The notes under the pieces are model-generated. The model was not told the origin of the DNA and made no database searches. It worked only from the letters and a program-made list of their open reading frames with translations. Shown in pieces: positions 1-7,149 of a stretch of 7,458 nt of DNA (position 1 is its first letter; each line of letters begins with the position of its first letter). The DNA is taken from the NCBI GenBank assembly GCA_022360235.1, contig JAKSDE010000084.1, positions 1 through 7,458 of the forward strand. Direction: 5' to 3'. The translations under genes and the position numbers were made by a program. This stretch comes from Cytophagales bacterium (GTDB taxonomy: Bacteria; Bacteroidota; Bacteroidia; Cytophagales; Amoebophilaceae).

Positions 1-312
1 AAGGGTTTTCTTGCAAATATTACTATGCTATGCATGAGTTTTTGTGAGCTAAAATAGTCATTTTAAGTGTAAAAAACACAGCATTGACTAATTGTTGCGG
101 TTCATTGATTGAGTAGAGTATTGAATGTATTGGAGCCTCTTGAAGTATTTTTCAATCGTTCTCTTCTGAAACTTAAAAATCCTTAATTCAACATGAATTA
201 CTATATTGAAGTGTATTCTCAAAAAATGGAATATGAGTAACAAGGTTATCGTTGGAGAATTTCACTTAATTTTTTAATGAGATATAAGCAACCGTACTTT
301 GTAAGACTTCAA
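1..312. other. Gene-free AT-rich spacer downstream of mnmG
   Basis: No coding region can be supported here: all frames are broken by stops and nothing resembles a known protein. The only structure I see is a weak 6-bp inverted repeat (TAATTC 184-189, GAATTA 195-200, 5-nt loop). It is AT-only and lacks a following U-run on the minus strand, so it is not a convincing terminator for mnmG, which ends at 313 reading leftwards. Confidence 0.5.
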
Positions 313-2175
313 CTATCTTCCCATATAGATCATTAAAATAGAAACATCTGCTGGTGAAACGCCACTAATTCTAGAAGCCTGGCCGAGCGTCCTGGGCCTG
401 ATCTTTTTTAGTTTCTCCATTCCCTCAGCCGATAGCGCTCTCAAACGGTTGTAGTTAAAAGTGGAAGGAATATGATAATTTTCTAAGTTCCTTACTTTAG
501 AAACCAATTCTTTCTCTTTTTGGATATAGCTTTCATACTTAATTTGTATTTCCACTTGCTCTAGTAACGTACTGTCATAGCTTTGTAAATATTTAGCTAG
601 TGGCTCCTCTAAAGCGTAGAGCGACTGTATAGTGATTTCTGGTCGTTTCAGTAGTTGGTATACAGACTGCTTTTCCTTTAAGGTAGCGCTCTTAATTTCT
701 TTAAGAACTATGTTGACGTGTTCTGGATTAAGTCTCCACATTTTTAATTCATTCAGTAAGGTATCAATAGCATTTTTCTTGGTGATTACCTTTGCCAAAC
801 GTTGATCATCTGCTAAGCCAATGCGATGCCCCATTGCTGTTAAACGTAGGTCCGCATTGTCTTGTCGTAATAAAATTCTAAATTCTGCTCTTGAAGTAAA
901 CATTCTATAGGGCTCTTTCGTATCTTTGTAAACCAGGTCATCTATCAACACACCAATGTAAGCATCAGACCTTGCTAGAATGAAGGGTTCAAAGTCATTC
1001 ATTTTTCTATGGGCATTGATACCTGCTATTAAACCTTGGCACGCTGCTTCTTCATAGCCTGTGGTACCATTAATTTGGCCTGCGAAGTAAAGATTTTCGA
1101 TAAGACGTGTTTCTAGCGTTTGTTTCAGTTGAACAGGTGGAAAATAGTCATATTCAATAGCATAGCCAGGGCGAAACATTTTAGCATATTCAAAGCCTGG
1201 AATTTCTTTAAGCGCTGCATATTGTACGGCTTCTGGCAATGAAGTGGAAAAGCCATTCACATAGATTTCGATGGTATTCCATCCTTCTGGTTCTACAAAA
1301 ATCTGGTGCCTTTCTCTATGCGAAAAACGGTTGATTTTATCTTCTATAGAAGGGCAGTACCTAGGCCCTTGACCTTTTATTTGACCGTTAAACATAGGAG
1401 AGTAATCAAAACCTGTCTTTAAAATTTCATGAACTTTTTTATTAGTGTAGGTGATATAACAGCTTTTTTGTTGTTCGAGCGGCTTTGTATCGAGAAAAGA
1501 AAACTTACCAGGCACTTCATCACCTTTTTGTTCTTCCATTTTGCTATAGTCTAGCGTTCTCCCATCCACCCGAGGAGGTGTTCCTGTTTTCATTCTCCCA
1601 GACGCAAAACCTAGTTGTATGAGTTGGGTGGTTAGGCCGGTAGCTGCTTTTTCTCCTGTTCTTCCACCGCCGAATTGTTTCTGGCCAATATGGATAACAC
1701 CATTTAAGAAAGTTCCATTGGTAAGAATTACTGCTTTACTTCTTATTTCCAGGCCCATACCGGTTTTGACACCTACTACGTTCCCATTGTCAACAATAAT
1801 TTCTTTTACCATTTCTTGCCAGAAATCGACATTAGGTGTCTTTTCAAGAGCTAGTCGCCATTCTTCTGCAAAGCGCATACGATCATTTTGTGTTCGTGGG
1901 CTCCACATAGCAGGTCCTTTAGAACGGTTAAGCATACGAAACTGGATCATCGTCTTATCAGAGATGATGCCTGACATCCCTCCTAAAGCATCGATTTCCC
2001 GAACAATTTGTCCTTTGGCAATACCTCCCATAGCGGGATTACATGACATCTGGGCGATTGTATTCATATTCATGGTTACTAAAAGTACTTTAGAACCCAT
2101 TTTGGTTGCTGCCATAGCTGCTTCACAGCCAGCATGCCCAGCTCCTACAACGATTATATCATAGCTTGGAAACAT
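313..2175 (-). CDS. mnmG: tRNA uridine 5-carboxymethylaminomethyl modification enzyme MnmG (GidA)
   Basis: MnmG is an FAD protein that works with the GTPase MnmE in the cytoplasm. Together they install the (carboxymethyl)aminomethyl group at C5 of the wobble uridine (U34) in certain tRNAs. The protein is 620 aa, the usual full length. It starts with the FAD-binding dinucleotide motif GAGHAG (residues 11-16). It has the [13 protein letters not shown] block near 169-181 and the first family signature [11 protein letters not shown] (270-280), with the conserved cysteine at 274. The second signature, [13 protein letters not shown], is at 366-378. The C-terminal helical MnmE/tRNA-binding region ends in the typical [20 protein letters not shown]. 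No frameshift or missing key residue is seen. The ATG at 2175 places the protein start exactly where homologues begin ([13 protein letters not shown]). No Shine-Dalgarno precedes it, only an A-rich leader, as is normal in Bacteroidota. It stands alone, divergent from ribD across a 794-bp spacer that contains parS-like sites. Confidence 0.97.
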   Translation of the reverse strand: MFPSYDIIVVGAGHAGCEAAMAATKMGSKVLLVTMNMNTIAQMSCNPAMGGIAKGQIVREIDALGGMSGIISDKTMIQFRMLNRSKGPAMWSPRTQNDRMRFAEEWRLALEKTPNVDFWQEMVKEIIVDNGNVVGVKTGMGLEIRSKAVILTNGTFLNGVIHIGQKQFGGGRTGEKAATGLTTQLIQLGFASGRMKTGTPPRVDGRTLDYSKMEEQKGDEVPGKFSFLDTKPLEQQKSCYITYTNKKVHEILKTGFDYSPMFNGQIKGQGPRYCPSIEDKINRFSHRERHQIFVEPEGWNTIEIYVNGFSTSLPEAVQYAALKEIPGFEYAKMFRPGYAIEYDYFPPVQLKQTLETRLIENLYFAGQINGTTGYEEAACQGLIAGINAHRKMNDFEPFILARSDAYIGVLIDDLVYKDTKEPYRMFTSRAEFRILLRQDNADLRLTAMGHRIGLADDQRLAKVITKKNAIDTLLNELKMWRLNPEHVNIVLKEIKSATLKEKQSVYQLLKRPEITIQSLYALEEPLAKYLQSYDSTLLEQVEIQIKYESYIQKEKELVSKVRNLENYHIPSTFNYNRLRALSAEGMEKLKKIRPRTLGQASRISGVSPADVSILMIYMGR

Positions 2176-2412
2176 AATTTTCGCTTATTTAATTGATGCA
2201 AGGTTGACGCTTATAGTACTGATAATTTGATTGTATTTTTTAAACTTTAATCTCAACTTCTTATGTCCATTTTTTAAGATGGTAAGTTAATCAATACTTT
2301 CTGTATTATCGATACTTTCTACAAATCTTTTCAACAATGGTTTACTACCAAAACCTTAGAAGGACAGCAAAACTATTCATCAATGTTTACGCATTAAACG
2401 CGTATTAATGAA
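2176..2412. other. Non-coding upstream region of mnmG
   Basis: No gene is visible. On the minus strand a TATAAG-like hexamer lies about 35 nt before the mnmG start, but it has no recognisable upstream partner, so I do not call a promoter. A 6-bp inverted repeat (CATTAA 2392-2397, TTAATG 2405-2410) with a 7-nt loop sits just before the parS site. I found no convincing DnaA-box cluster, so an origin cannot be claimed from this stretch. Confidence 0.4.
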
Positions 2413-2428
2413 TGTTTCACGTGAAACA
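2413..2428. promoter_or_regulatory. parS: parS centromere-like ParB binding site (perfect palindrome)
   Basis: The sequence TGTTTCACGTGAAACA is a perfect 16-bp palindrome. It is identical to the well-known chromosomal parS consensus TGTTNCACGTGAAACA bound by ParB/Spo0J. ParB loads here, spreads along the DNA and acts with ParA and SMC to segregate replicated origins. It lies 238 bp upstream of mnmG (gidA), a gene often found near bacterial replication origins together with parS and parAB. No parA or parB gene is in the window. That the site is functional is inference; the sequence match is direct. Confidence 0.88.
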
Positions 2429-2458
2429 TCATGTAATATTGATCAACAATCAAAAATT

Positions 2459-2474
2459 TGTTCCACTTGGAACA
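2459..2474. promoter_or_regulatory. parS: Second, slightly degenerate parS-like site
   Basis: TGTTCCACTTGGAACA differs at a single central position (G to T at base 9) from TGTTCCACGTGGAACA, the parS form known in several other bacterial groups. It differs at three positions from the perfect site upstream. It begins 46 bp after the start of that site. Two adjacent sites of the same 16-bp architecture make chance unlikely, although the broken central CG may weaken ParB binding. Confidence 0.6.
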
Positions 2475-2489
2475 GAGGTATCCATAAAG

Positions 2490-2715
2490 GACCTGTAGAA
2501 AACTAGGCAAGAATTACTTAAATTTGGATCATTATTCACGCTTTTAATTTAAAAAACAGATTATGTCATCTCCTCATCAAGTCACTATTGTTACGCACGA
2601 GCAGCTGGTACGAAAAGATCATCCTTGTTGAAAAATTATGGACTTCATTAACTTCAGAAAACTTTGCAGAACGCTACAAAAATACAATAAAAACCCACAA
2701 GCACAGCATGGGTAG
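2490..2715 (+). mobile_element. Left-end fragment of an insertion sequence, with broken transposase start
   Basis: The end motif CTGTAGAAAACTAGG (from 2493) recurs at 2736, followed by roughly 50 bp of similar sequence (GAATTA-TTAAATT and beyond). Both are therefore left ends of one IS family in the same orientation. Here the left end leads, after about 70 bp, into the start of a transposase reading frame (2563 onwards). The fragment then runs into the next element at about 2724, and no right end belonging to this copy is visible. The family is not certain. The encoded N terminus suggests an IS5/IS1182-type element. Confidence 0.65.
2563..2715 (+). pseudogene. Transposase N-terminal remnant (DUF772-like), truncated
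   Basis: From the ATG at 2563 the frame reads MSSPHQVTIVTHEQLVRKDH, followed by PC and a stop at 2629-2631. It then continues in the same frame as KIMDFINFRKLCRTLQKYNK up to a stop at 2713. The LVRKDHP-x-(R)KI-x-DFINF pattern resembles the start of IS5/IS1182-type transposases, whose N-terminal domain has a 'DHPLRK' stretch followed by a helix. Only about 50 codons remain. The in-frame stop and the missing catalytic DDE region make it non-functional. A single substitution or small indel near the arginine of DHPxR probably created the stop. Family assignment is from memory of the motif and is moderate. Confidence 0.55.
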
Positions 2716-2731
2716 GGCATCGTTCCTTTAT

Positions 2732-2861
2732 GGAGCTGTAGAAAACTAGGTAGGAATTATTTAAATTCAGTCATTGTTTACTCTCTTATATTCAAATACG
2801 GTGCTTAAAGGGGTATATCGAGTAACTTTTTGACGGGGAAAGGTATGTTTTCTACAGCCCC
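2732..2861 (+). mobile_element. 130-bp internally deleted IS (MITE-like) with terminal inverted repeats
   Basis: The left end GGAGCTGTAGAAAAC (2732-2746) and the right end GTTTTCTACAGCCCC (2847-2861) are inverted repeats matching at 14 of 15 positions, with a perfect 12-bp core. The left 50 bp resemble the left end of the neighbouring IS fragment at 2490. This copy therefore looks like a relative that kept both ends and lost the transposase gene. No clear target-site duplication is visible at the edges. Such a non-autonomous copy could be moved only by a transposase supplied elsewhere in the genome. Confidence 0.65.
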
Positions 2862-2912
2862 TCTATAAATTTTTTCCTGTCAAAGTTGTTTTTTTATTAT
2901 GTTTCATAAATC

Positions 2913-2950
2913 TTTGTTCCTGCTGCAAGAAGTCAAGATAAATATGTTTG
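2913..2950 (+). promoter_or_regulatory. Possible Bacteroidota-type promoter for ribD
   Basis: TATGTTTG at 2943-2950 fits the Bacteroidota -7 consensus TAnnTTTG. A TTTG at 2913-2916 could be the -33 element, but the 26-nt gap is longer than the usual spacing of about 19-21, so the upstream half is doubtful. A transcript starting just after it would have a leader of about 13 nt before the ribD ATG at 2970. Confidence 0.3.
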
Positions 2951-2969
2951 TCTATTTTCCTTCTCCCTT

Positions 2970-4004
2970 ATGAATGAGCTATTCATGCATAGAGCACTTG
3001 AATTGGCAGCTAAAGGAAAAGGGCATACCTGTCCCAATCCGTTAGTAGGGTGCGTTATTGTACACAAAGGTAGTATAATTGGCGAAGGTTGGCATCAAGC
3101 GTTTGGTGGTCCCCATGCTGAAGTTAATGCGATCAACAGTGTAATAGACAAAAACCGCTTATCTGAAAGTTCTGTTTATGTCAACCTAGAGCCTTGTGTC
3201 CATTTTGGGAAAACACCCCCTTGTGTTGCATTGCTTATCCAGCACCAAGTCAAAAAAGTTTTTATAGGAAATGTAGATCCCCATCCACTGGTTCAAGGAA
3301 GGGGTGTCCAAAAATTAAAAGCGGCTGGCATCGAGGTAGTGGTGGGAGTATTGAAAAAAGAGGGAGAAGCGTTGAACAGGTCTTTCTTTACTTTCGCCCA
3401 AAAAAAGCGCCCTTACATACTTCTAAAGTGGGCCGAAACAGCAGATGGATTTATGGCGCAAAAAAATTATGCTACTCCCTGGATCAGTAATGAGTTATCT
3501 ACTATGCTCGTTCATCAATGGAGAAGTGAGGAAGATGCTATTTTAGTAGGCAGTAACACAGCTTTGTATGATAACCCTCAACTTAGTGTAAGACACTGGT
3601 CTGGAAAGCATCCTTTACGACTCCTTATTGATCGACAATTACGTTTACCTACCTCGCTGCACTTATTTGACCAATCGCAGCCCACCCTCTGTTATAATTG
3701 TCGTAAAGCAAAAAAATTGCTTAATCTGGAGTATGTAAAACTCTTAGAAAAGAATTTTTTAGCTAACCTGTTGAAAGATCTCTATAAAAGAAAAATTCAG
3801 TCATTAATTGTTGAAGGAGGTAGTAGGTTGCTCCATGAATTTATACAGCAAGGATCTTGGGATGAAGCCCGCGTTTTTGTTTCTAATAAAAAATTTGAAG
3901 AAGGCCTTCCCGCCCCTTCATTGAAATGTAAACCGCAGGTTGTTGAAAGAATTCTCAACGATAAACTAATGTTGTTTTATAATACGAGACTGTTGCAAAA
4001 CTAG
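2970..4004 (+). CDS. ribD: Riboflavin biosynthesis protein RibD (deaminase/reductase)
   Basis: RibD carries out two successive steps of riboflavin synthesis. Its N-terminal zinc deaminase acts on 2,5-diamino-6-ribosylamino-4(3H)-pyrimidinone 5'-phosphate, and its C-terminal domain reduces the ribose side chain with NADPH. The 344-aa protein shows the deaminase motif HAEVNAI (H49, E51) and PCVHFGKTPPC (75-85; zinc cysteines C76 and C85). The NPLVGCVIV segment is at 23-31. The reductase domain starts near 148, with ILVGSNTALYDNPQLSVR (191-208) and VEGGSRLLHEF (281-291). Length is close to the family norm. The ATG at 2970 gives the usual short lead (MNELFMHRALELAAKG). No Shine-Dalgarno is seen. 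The last codons (LLQN and the stop) fall inside the terminal repeat of a small element, so the native C terminus has probably been swapped for a few element-derived residues. No other rib gene is nearby. Confidence 0.96.
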   Translation: MNELFMHRALELAAKGKGHTCPNPLVGCVIVHKGSIIGEGWHQAFGGPHAEVNAINSVIDKNRLSESSVYVNLEPCVHFGKTPPCVALLIQHQVKKVFIGNVDPHPLVQGRGVQKLKAAGIEVVVGVLKKEGEALNRSFFTFAQKKRPYILLKWAETADGFMAQKNYATPWISNELSTMLVHQWRSEEDAILVGSNTALYDNPQLSVRHWSGKHPLRLLIDRQLRLPTSLHLFDQSQPTLCYNCRKAKKLLNLEYVKLLEKNFLANLLKDLYKRKIQSLIVEGGSRLLHEFIQQGSWDEARVFVSNKKFEEGLPAPSLKCKPQVVERILNDKLMLFYNTRLLQN

Positions 4005-4059
4005 GTTATATTCCTTCTTTATAGACTATATGAGCGGATTTTGATGCGTTTTGCAACAG
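3990..4059. mobile_element. Small inverted-repeat element (about 70 bp) at the ribD 3' end
   Basis: CTGTTGCAAAAC at 3990-4001 and GTTTTGCAACAG at 4048-4059 form a perfect 12-bp inverted repeat enclosing 46 nt. The left end (CTGTTGCAAAACTAGG) resembles the IS ends at 2493 and 2736 (CTGTAGAAAACTAGG), so it looks like an internally deleted member of a related IS family. It overlaps the last five codons of ribD, including the stop. As RNA it can fold into a long-looped hairpin that might also end transcription, but no U-run follows directly. Confidence 0.5.
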
Positions 4060-4082
4060 ACTAAGTTTTTAGTTCTGAGTTC
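4039..4082 (+). repeat. Left arm of an inverted repeat bracketing a group II intron remnant
   Basis: TTTTGATGCGTTTTGCA (4039-4055) is the exact reverse complement of 4777-4793. Similarity then continues inward through CTAAG and a degenerate AGTTCTGAGTTCC tract (4071-4083), matching the complement of 4741-4771 with gaps. The outer part overlaps the right end of the small element at the ribD 3' end. The pair may be ends of one composite element, or two copies of the same IS end or intron target. Confidence 0.6.
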
Positions 4083-4094
4083 CTAGTGCGGTTT

Positions 4095-4732
4095 GTAAGC
4101 TCTTCCTATAAAGCGCTTACGGCGGGCCCTCCGCCATCTCATTTACAGCAGGCAAACAACGTTTCCGTTTATTGCGTCGTGACACACCCTTCTATGTACC
4201 GAAGCATTGGCGTCTTTCCTAAAGAACTCAAGCTCTTCTTTAGCAATTGGGATCGAACCCTAGCTTCTGGTTGCGTATCCTATGATTTCACAACTTGGTT
4301 ATAACGGTACTTTATATTGAAGATTCACCTCTGTTCAACCTCGTCCAATTTTGCCTTGCCGCCATTTGGTGTCCTCTCACTATTTTGGTTGGGCTTTACT
4401 GGAGGCTTCGCACCAAGCAGTTACCCGCTTCGCACCGTCCAGTTAGCAATAGGGCATAGAAGCGGCCCTATCTGGTTATATGAGCGCTCTCCTAATGGCG
4501 CCTCGTGTCGCACACCTGGGTTAACCTTACCACTCATTCTAGCCCCTTACCCGCACCGTACTAGCAGGTACTATGGCCTCTGACGATTTCATAGTGCCTT
4601 CAGCAAGGGTACCTTGTGTCGATCGCTTCACACCAGACCGTTACCAGTCCCGCATGTATCGATAGAATACCACTAGTAGCATAGTGCGTTCTGTCCTAGC
4701 AGAACAATTATTTGCATGACTTCACGTCGCAC
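4095..4732 (-). mobile_element. Truncated group II intron, 5' domains only, minus strand
   Basis: Read on the minus strand, the sequence starts at 4732 with GTGCGAC, the standard bacterial group II intron 5' end. It continues with blocks I recognise from domain I of large bacterial introns: CTGGTAACGGTCTGGTGTG, GAAGGCACTATGAAATCG, GGTTAACCCAGGTGTGCGAC and AACCAAGTTGTGAAATCAT. TGAAATC (4585-4591, minus strand) can pair, using two G-U pairs, with the bases just upstream of the 5' end (GGTTTCG), as EBS1 with IBS1. The tail (4102-4187) matches the intron at 7373-7458 in opposite orientation. No reverse transcriptase frame, domain V or domain VI follows before 4092, so the ribozyme is dead. Open frames across it are accidental. 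Confidence 0.8.
4102..4187 (-). repeat. 86-bp intron segment repeated inverted at 7373-7458
   Basis: The reverse complement of this segment aligns without gaps over 86 bp with 7373-7458. I count 74 identities by eye, about 86%. Both start at GTGTGTCACGA and share the block GGGCCCGCCGTAAGCGCTTTA. It corresponds to the intron region before the reverse-transcriptase frame. The two copies flank metG in inverted orientation. An imperfectly matched 6-bp stem, GTAAGC/GCTTAC at 4095-4120, closes the end of this copy. Confidence 0.85.
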
Positions 4733-4740
4733 CGAAACCA

Positions 4741-4793
4741 GGAACTCGAAACTTAGAACTTAAGAACTTAGCCTGATGCAAAACGCATCAAAA
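4741..4793 (-). repeat. Right arm of the inverted repeat around the intron remnant
   Basis: The 17 bp at 4777-4793 exactly mirror 4039-4055. TGATGC-AAAAC-GCATCA (4774-4790) is itself a 6-bp hairpin. The part nearer the intron (4741-4771) consists of imperfect tandem 7-8-mers of the type AACTTAG. On the minus strand these form the 5' exon of the intron remnant. Confidence 0.6.
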
Positions 4794-4861
4794 ATGGAGC
4801 CCCGTGCGTTATTAGGAGTCGACTCATTAGTAATCAGACATTTATAATAAACCACGAGGCC

Positions 4862-4881
4862 CTTTCTAATTTTTTAGAAAG
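4862..4881. other. Perfect 8-bp hairpin, TTTT loop
   Basis: CTTTCTAA and TTAGAAAG pair perfectly across a TTTT loop. The hairpin sits inside the larger TAGTAATCAG/CTGATTACTA inverted repeat, giving a nested two-stem structure of about 81 bp (4828-4908). No U-run follows on either strand, so it is not a standard terminator. Its role is unknown. Confidence 0.5.
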
Positions 4882-5298
4882 TCGTATTCACTAACACACT
4901 GATTACTAGAACCTTCGTATCAAACGCAAGTTATATGCCCGCGTATACTCCTTTTTGCTGTTTCTTTATAGGAGGCATATTAGCTATGGGCACCTTTAGC
5001 TTTCTCCTACACGGTTTACAGTAGACGATTTTTTTTTCCAAAATATCTTGCATTGTCGTTTTAACTTTAGTCTTACAATTTGGGTTGTAGCAGTCAGTAA
5101 TTATCATTTTAGTAAAGATTAATTGCTAGAAGATTATGTATATACAAAAGGATTTATTTTAATTTTTCTGTTTTAATACTCGTGTTTCTAAAAAGCTATT
5201 ACCAATATATAATATTTACCATGTTATTTACAAGAAAAAAATCAAAAAAGTGCTCATTTAGACAAAATTGTTTAAAAAAGTGATAAATTTTGGGCATA

Positions 5299-5352
5299 TT
5301 TGTTAGGTTAAAATTTCCTTATTGACTTATCTTTGAGTGAAAAGTTGATAAA
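5299..5352 (+). promoter_or_regulatory. Possible metG promoter
   Basis: TATCTTTG (5328-5335) fits the Bacteroidota -7 motif TAnnTTTG, and a TTTG lies at 5299-5302. The 25-nt gap is again longer than the usual spacing. Alternatively, TTGACT (5323-5328) with GATAAA (5347-5352) gives a weak sigma70-like pair at 18-nt spacing. Either would leave a leader of about 70-80 nt before the metG ATG. No riboswitch or T-box structure is apparent in that leader. Confidence 0.3.
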
Positions 5353-5421
5353 AATTGCTTATAAACGCCGCTTTTTTATACAGCGCAAAAAGTTTAACTT
5401 CGCCGAGAATAAAAGTTAGCT

Positions 5422-7125
5422 ATGCCCTCTTATAAAAAGAAAGCTTTCTGTTACACAGTCACTGCAGCACTTCCTTATGCCAATGGCCCTATTCATATCG
5501 GCCATTTAGCAGGTGCTTATCTACCCGCAGACATCTATGCAAGATACCTACGGAGTAAAAAGGAACGGGTTGTTTTCATAGGTGGTTCAGACGAACATGG
5601 CGTGCCTATAACAATCAGCGCTCAAAAAGAAGGTATTTCTCCACAGCAGGTGGTCGATAGTTATCACGCACTTAACAGAAAGACTTTTGAAGATTTTGGT
5701 ATTAGCTTTGACATATTTTCTCGAACCTCTTCCAAACTTCATCAAAAGACGGCTTCAGATTTTTTTATAAAGCTATATGAAAAAGGCATTTTTGAAGTAC
5801 ATGAAACGAAACAGTTTTACGATCAAGCACACCAACAATTTCTGGCTGATAGATATATAAAAGGAACATGTCCTCGATGTAATTATGAAGAGGCTTATGG
5901 TGATCAGTGTGAGTCATGTGGTACTACCTTAAGCCCTAATGAACTCATTAACCCCAAGTCGGTCTTAAGTGGTAAGAAGCCAACCTTGAAAGCTACAAAA
6001 CATTGGTACCTTCCTTTAGATACCTATGAAGATTGGTTGAAGTCCTGGATTATTAAAGGCCATCAAGAATGGAAGAAGAATGTATATGGGCAATGTAAGT
6101 CGTGGATTGATCAAGGCTTGCGGCCTAGAGCCGTTACGCGAGATCTAGATTGGGGCGTGCCTGTACCCTTACAGGAAGCCAAAGGTAAAGTGCTATATGT
6201 TTGGTTTGATGCACCTATTGGCTACATTAGTGCCACAAAAGAATGGGCAGCTACAAATAATCAAGACTGGGAGCCTTTTTGGAAAGATCCAAAAACAAAA
6301 CTCGTTCACTTTGTAGGGAAAGATAATATTGTTTTTCACTGTATTATTTTTCCTGTCATGTTAAAAGCACATGGCGACTTTATCTTACCAGAGAATGTTC
6401 CAGCCAATGAGTTTTTAAATCTCGAAGGAAATAAGCTATCAACTTCTCGAAACTGGGCTGTTTGGCTACATGAATATCTAGTAGACTTTAGCAACAAACA
6501 AGATGTACTCCGATATGTAATTTGTGCTAATGCACCAGAAGCTAAGGATAGTGATTTTAGTTGGAAAGACTTTCAAGCGAAAAACAATAATGAATTAGTA
6601 GCTATTCTAGGAAATTTCATTCATAGAAGCCTTGTTTTAACCCACAAATACTTTGACGGTATAGTGCCTGAGAGGATGCACATTACATCAATTGATGAAG
6701 AAGTTGTAAACCAAATAAAAAAGAGGCCTGATCAAATAGGGGATGCTATAGCGCATTTTAAATTTAAAGAAGGCATACAGCTATTGATGGAACTTGCGAG
6801 AATAGGTAATAAATATTTAGCAGATACAGAACCCTGGAAGCTTATAAAGCATGATGTAGGTCGTGTAAAAACTATTCTTAACCTTACTTTACAGCTTATT
6901 GCTACCATGGCTATCTTGGCTGAGCCGTTCCTACCTTTTACAAGTAAAAAGCTACGCGCCATGCTTCAACTAAACGAGTTGATGTGGGATGATGCAGGTA
7001 ACACTCATCTTTTACAACCAGGAAGAAAAATTAAAGCACCTACTTTACTTTTTGAGAAAATTGAAGATACCTTCATCGAACAGCAAATTAGCAAGTTAAA
7101 AGCTCATAACCTATATTCCGCATGA
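5422..7125 (+). CDS. metG: Methionine--tRNA ligase (MetRS), short form
   Basis: MetRS charges tRNA-Met and initiator tRNA with methionine using ATP, in the cytoplasm. It is a class I synthetase. The 567-aa protein carries HIGH at 25-28 (PIHIGHLAG) in the first Rossmann half. A four-cysteine zinc knuckle follows (C150, C153, C163, C166, in CPRC...CESC). WFDAPIGYI is at 261-269, and KLSTS (338-342) is the Bacteroidota version of the KMSKS loop. The helical anticodon-binding domain follows, with [12 protein letters not shown] (463-474). The chain stops at [17 protein letters not shown]. Many Bacteroidota MetRS continue for about 110 more residues with an EMAPII/Trbp111-like tRNA-binding domain, which is absent here. 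The catalytic core is intact, so the enzyme should work. ATG at 5422 fits the family start. A group II intron begins 24 nt after the stop codon. Confidence 0.96.
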   Translation: MPSYKKKAFCYTVTAALPYANGPIHIGHLAGAYLPADIYARYLRSKKERVVFIGGSDEHGVPITISAQKEGISPQQVVDSYHALNRKTFEDFGISFDIFSRTSSKLHQKTASDFFIKLYEKGIFEVHETKQFYDQAHQQFLADRYIKGTCPRCNYEEAYGDQCESCGTTLSPNELINPKSVLSGKKPTLKATKHWYLPLDTYEDWLKSWIIKGHQEWKKNVYGQCKSWIDQGLRPRAVTRDLDWGVPVPLQEAKGKVLYVWFDAPIGYISATKEWAATNNQDWEPFWKDPKTKLVHFVGKDNIVFHCIIFPVMLKAHGDFILPENVPANEFLNLEGNKLSTSRNWAVWLHEYLVDFSNKQDVLRYVICANAPEAKDSDFSWKDFQAKNNNELVAILGNFIHRSLVLTHKYFDGIVPERMHITSIDEEVVNQIKKRPDQIGDAIAHFKFKEGIQLLMELARIGNKYLADTEPWKLIKHDVGRVKTILNLTLQLIATMAILAEPFLPFTSKKLRAMLQLNELMWDDAGNTHLLQPGRKIKAPTLLFEKIEDTFIEQQISKLKAHNLYSA

Positions 7126-7135
7126 CAAAGCTAAT

Positions 7136-7149
7136 CTGAGTTCTGAGTT
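7136..7149 (+). repeat. Tandem CTGAGTT target repeat (IBS1) at the intron 5' junction
   Basis: Two copies of the 7-mer CTGAGTT stand back to back directly before the predicted intron start. The last six bases, TGAGTT (7144-7149), are exactly complementary to AACTCA at 7268-7273 inside the intron, as expected for IBS1-EBS1 pairing. Similar AGTTCTGAGTT-type tracts occur at 4071-4081 and, degenerate, on the minus strand at 4741-4771. Confidence 0.6.

Larger units (their letters stand above)
4800..5421. other. Gene-free spacer with hairpins, upstream of metG
   Basis: No coding region, tRNA or rRNA is supported. The first 200 bp are unusually structured. They contain a 10-bp palindrome GAGTCGACTC (4816-4825), the pair TAGTAATCAG/CTGATTACTA (4828-4837 and 4899-4908) enclosing a tight hairpin, and ATATGCC/GGCATAT (4932-4938 and 4974-4980). 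A run of nine T starts at 5029 without a good stem before it. From about 5100 the sequence becomes plain AT-rich, leading to the metG promoter region. The structured part may be the edge of the adjoining decayed element. Confidence 0.4.

Noticed and set aside
1619..2164. 181-codon plus-strand open frame
   Set aside because: It lies wholly inside mnmG on the opposite strand. Its translation is low-complexity and resembles no protein.
2531..2540. TTATTCACG as a DnaA box
   Set aside because: It departs from the TTATNCACA consensus and stands alone inside an IS end. No cluster supports an origin here.
4086..4583. Two plus-strand open frames of 72 and 88 codons
   Set aside because: They run antisense through structured group II intron RNA, and their translations have no family features.
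4972..5024. AGGAGG followed by ATG and a very short frame (11 codons)
   Set aside because: The spacing is long, the peptide is tiny, and no other gene here uses a Shine-Dalgarno sequence. It is probably coincidence within a repeat arm.
5010..5037. Terminator ending in a run of nine T
   Set aside because: The preceding sequence forms at best a 4-bp stem, and no gene ends upstream on the plus strand.
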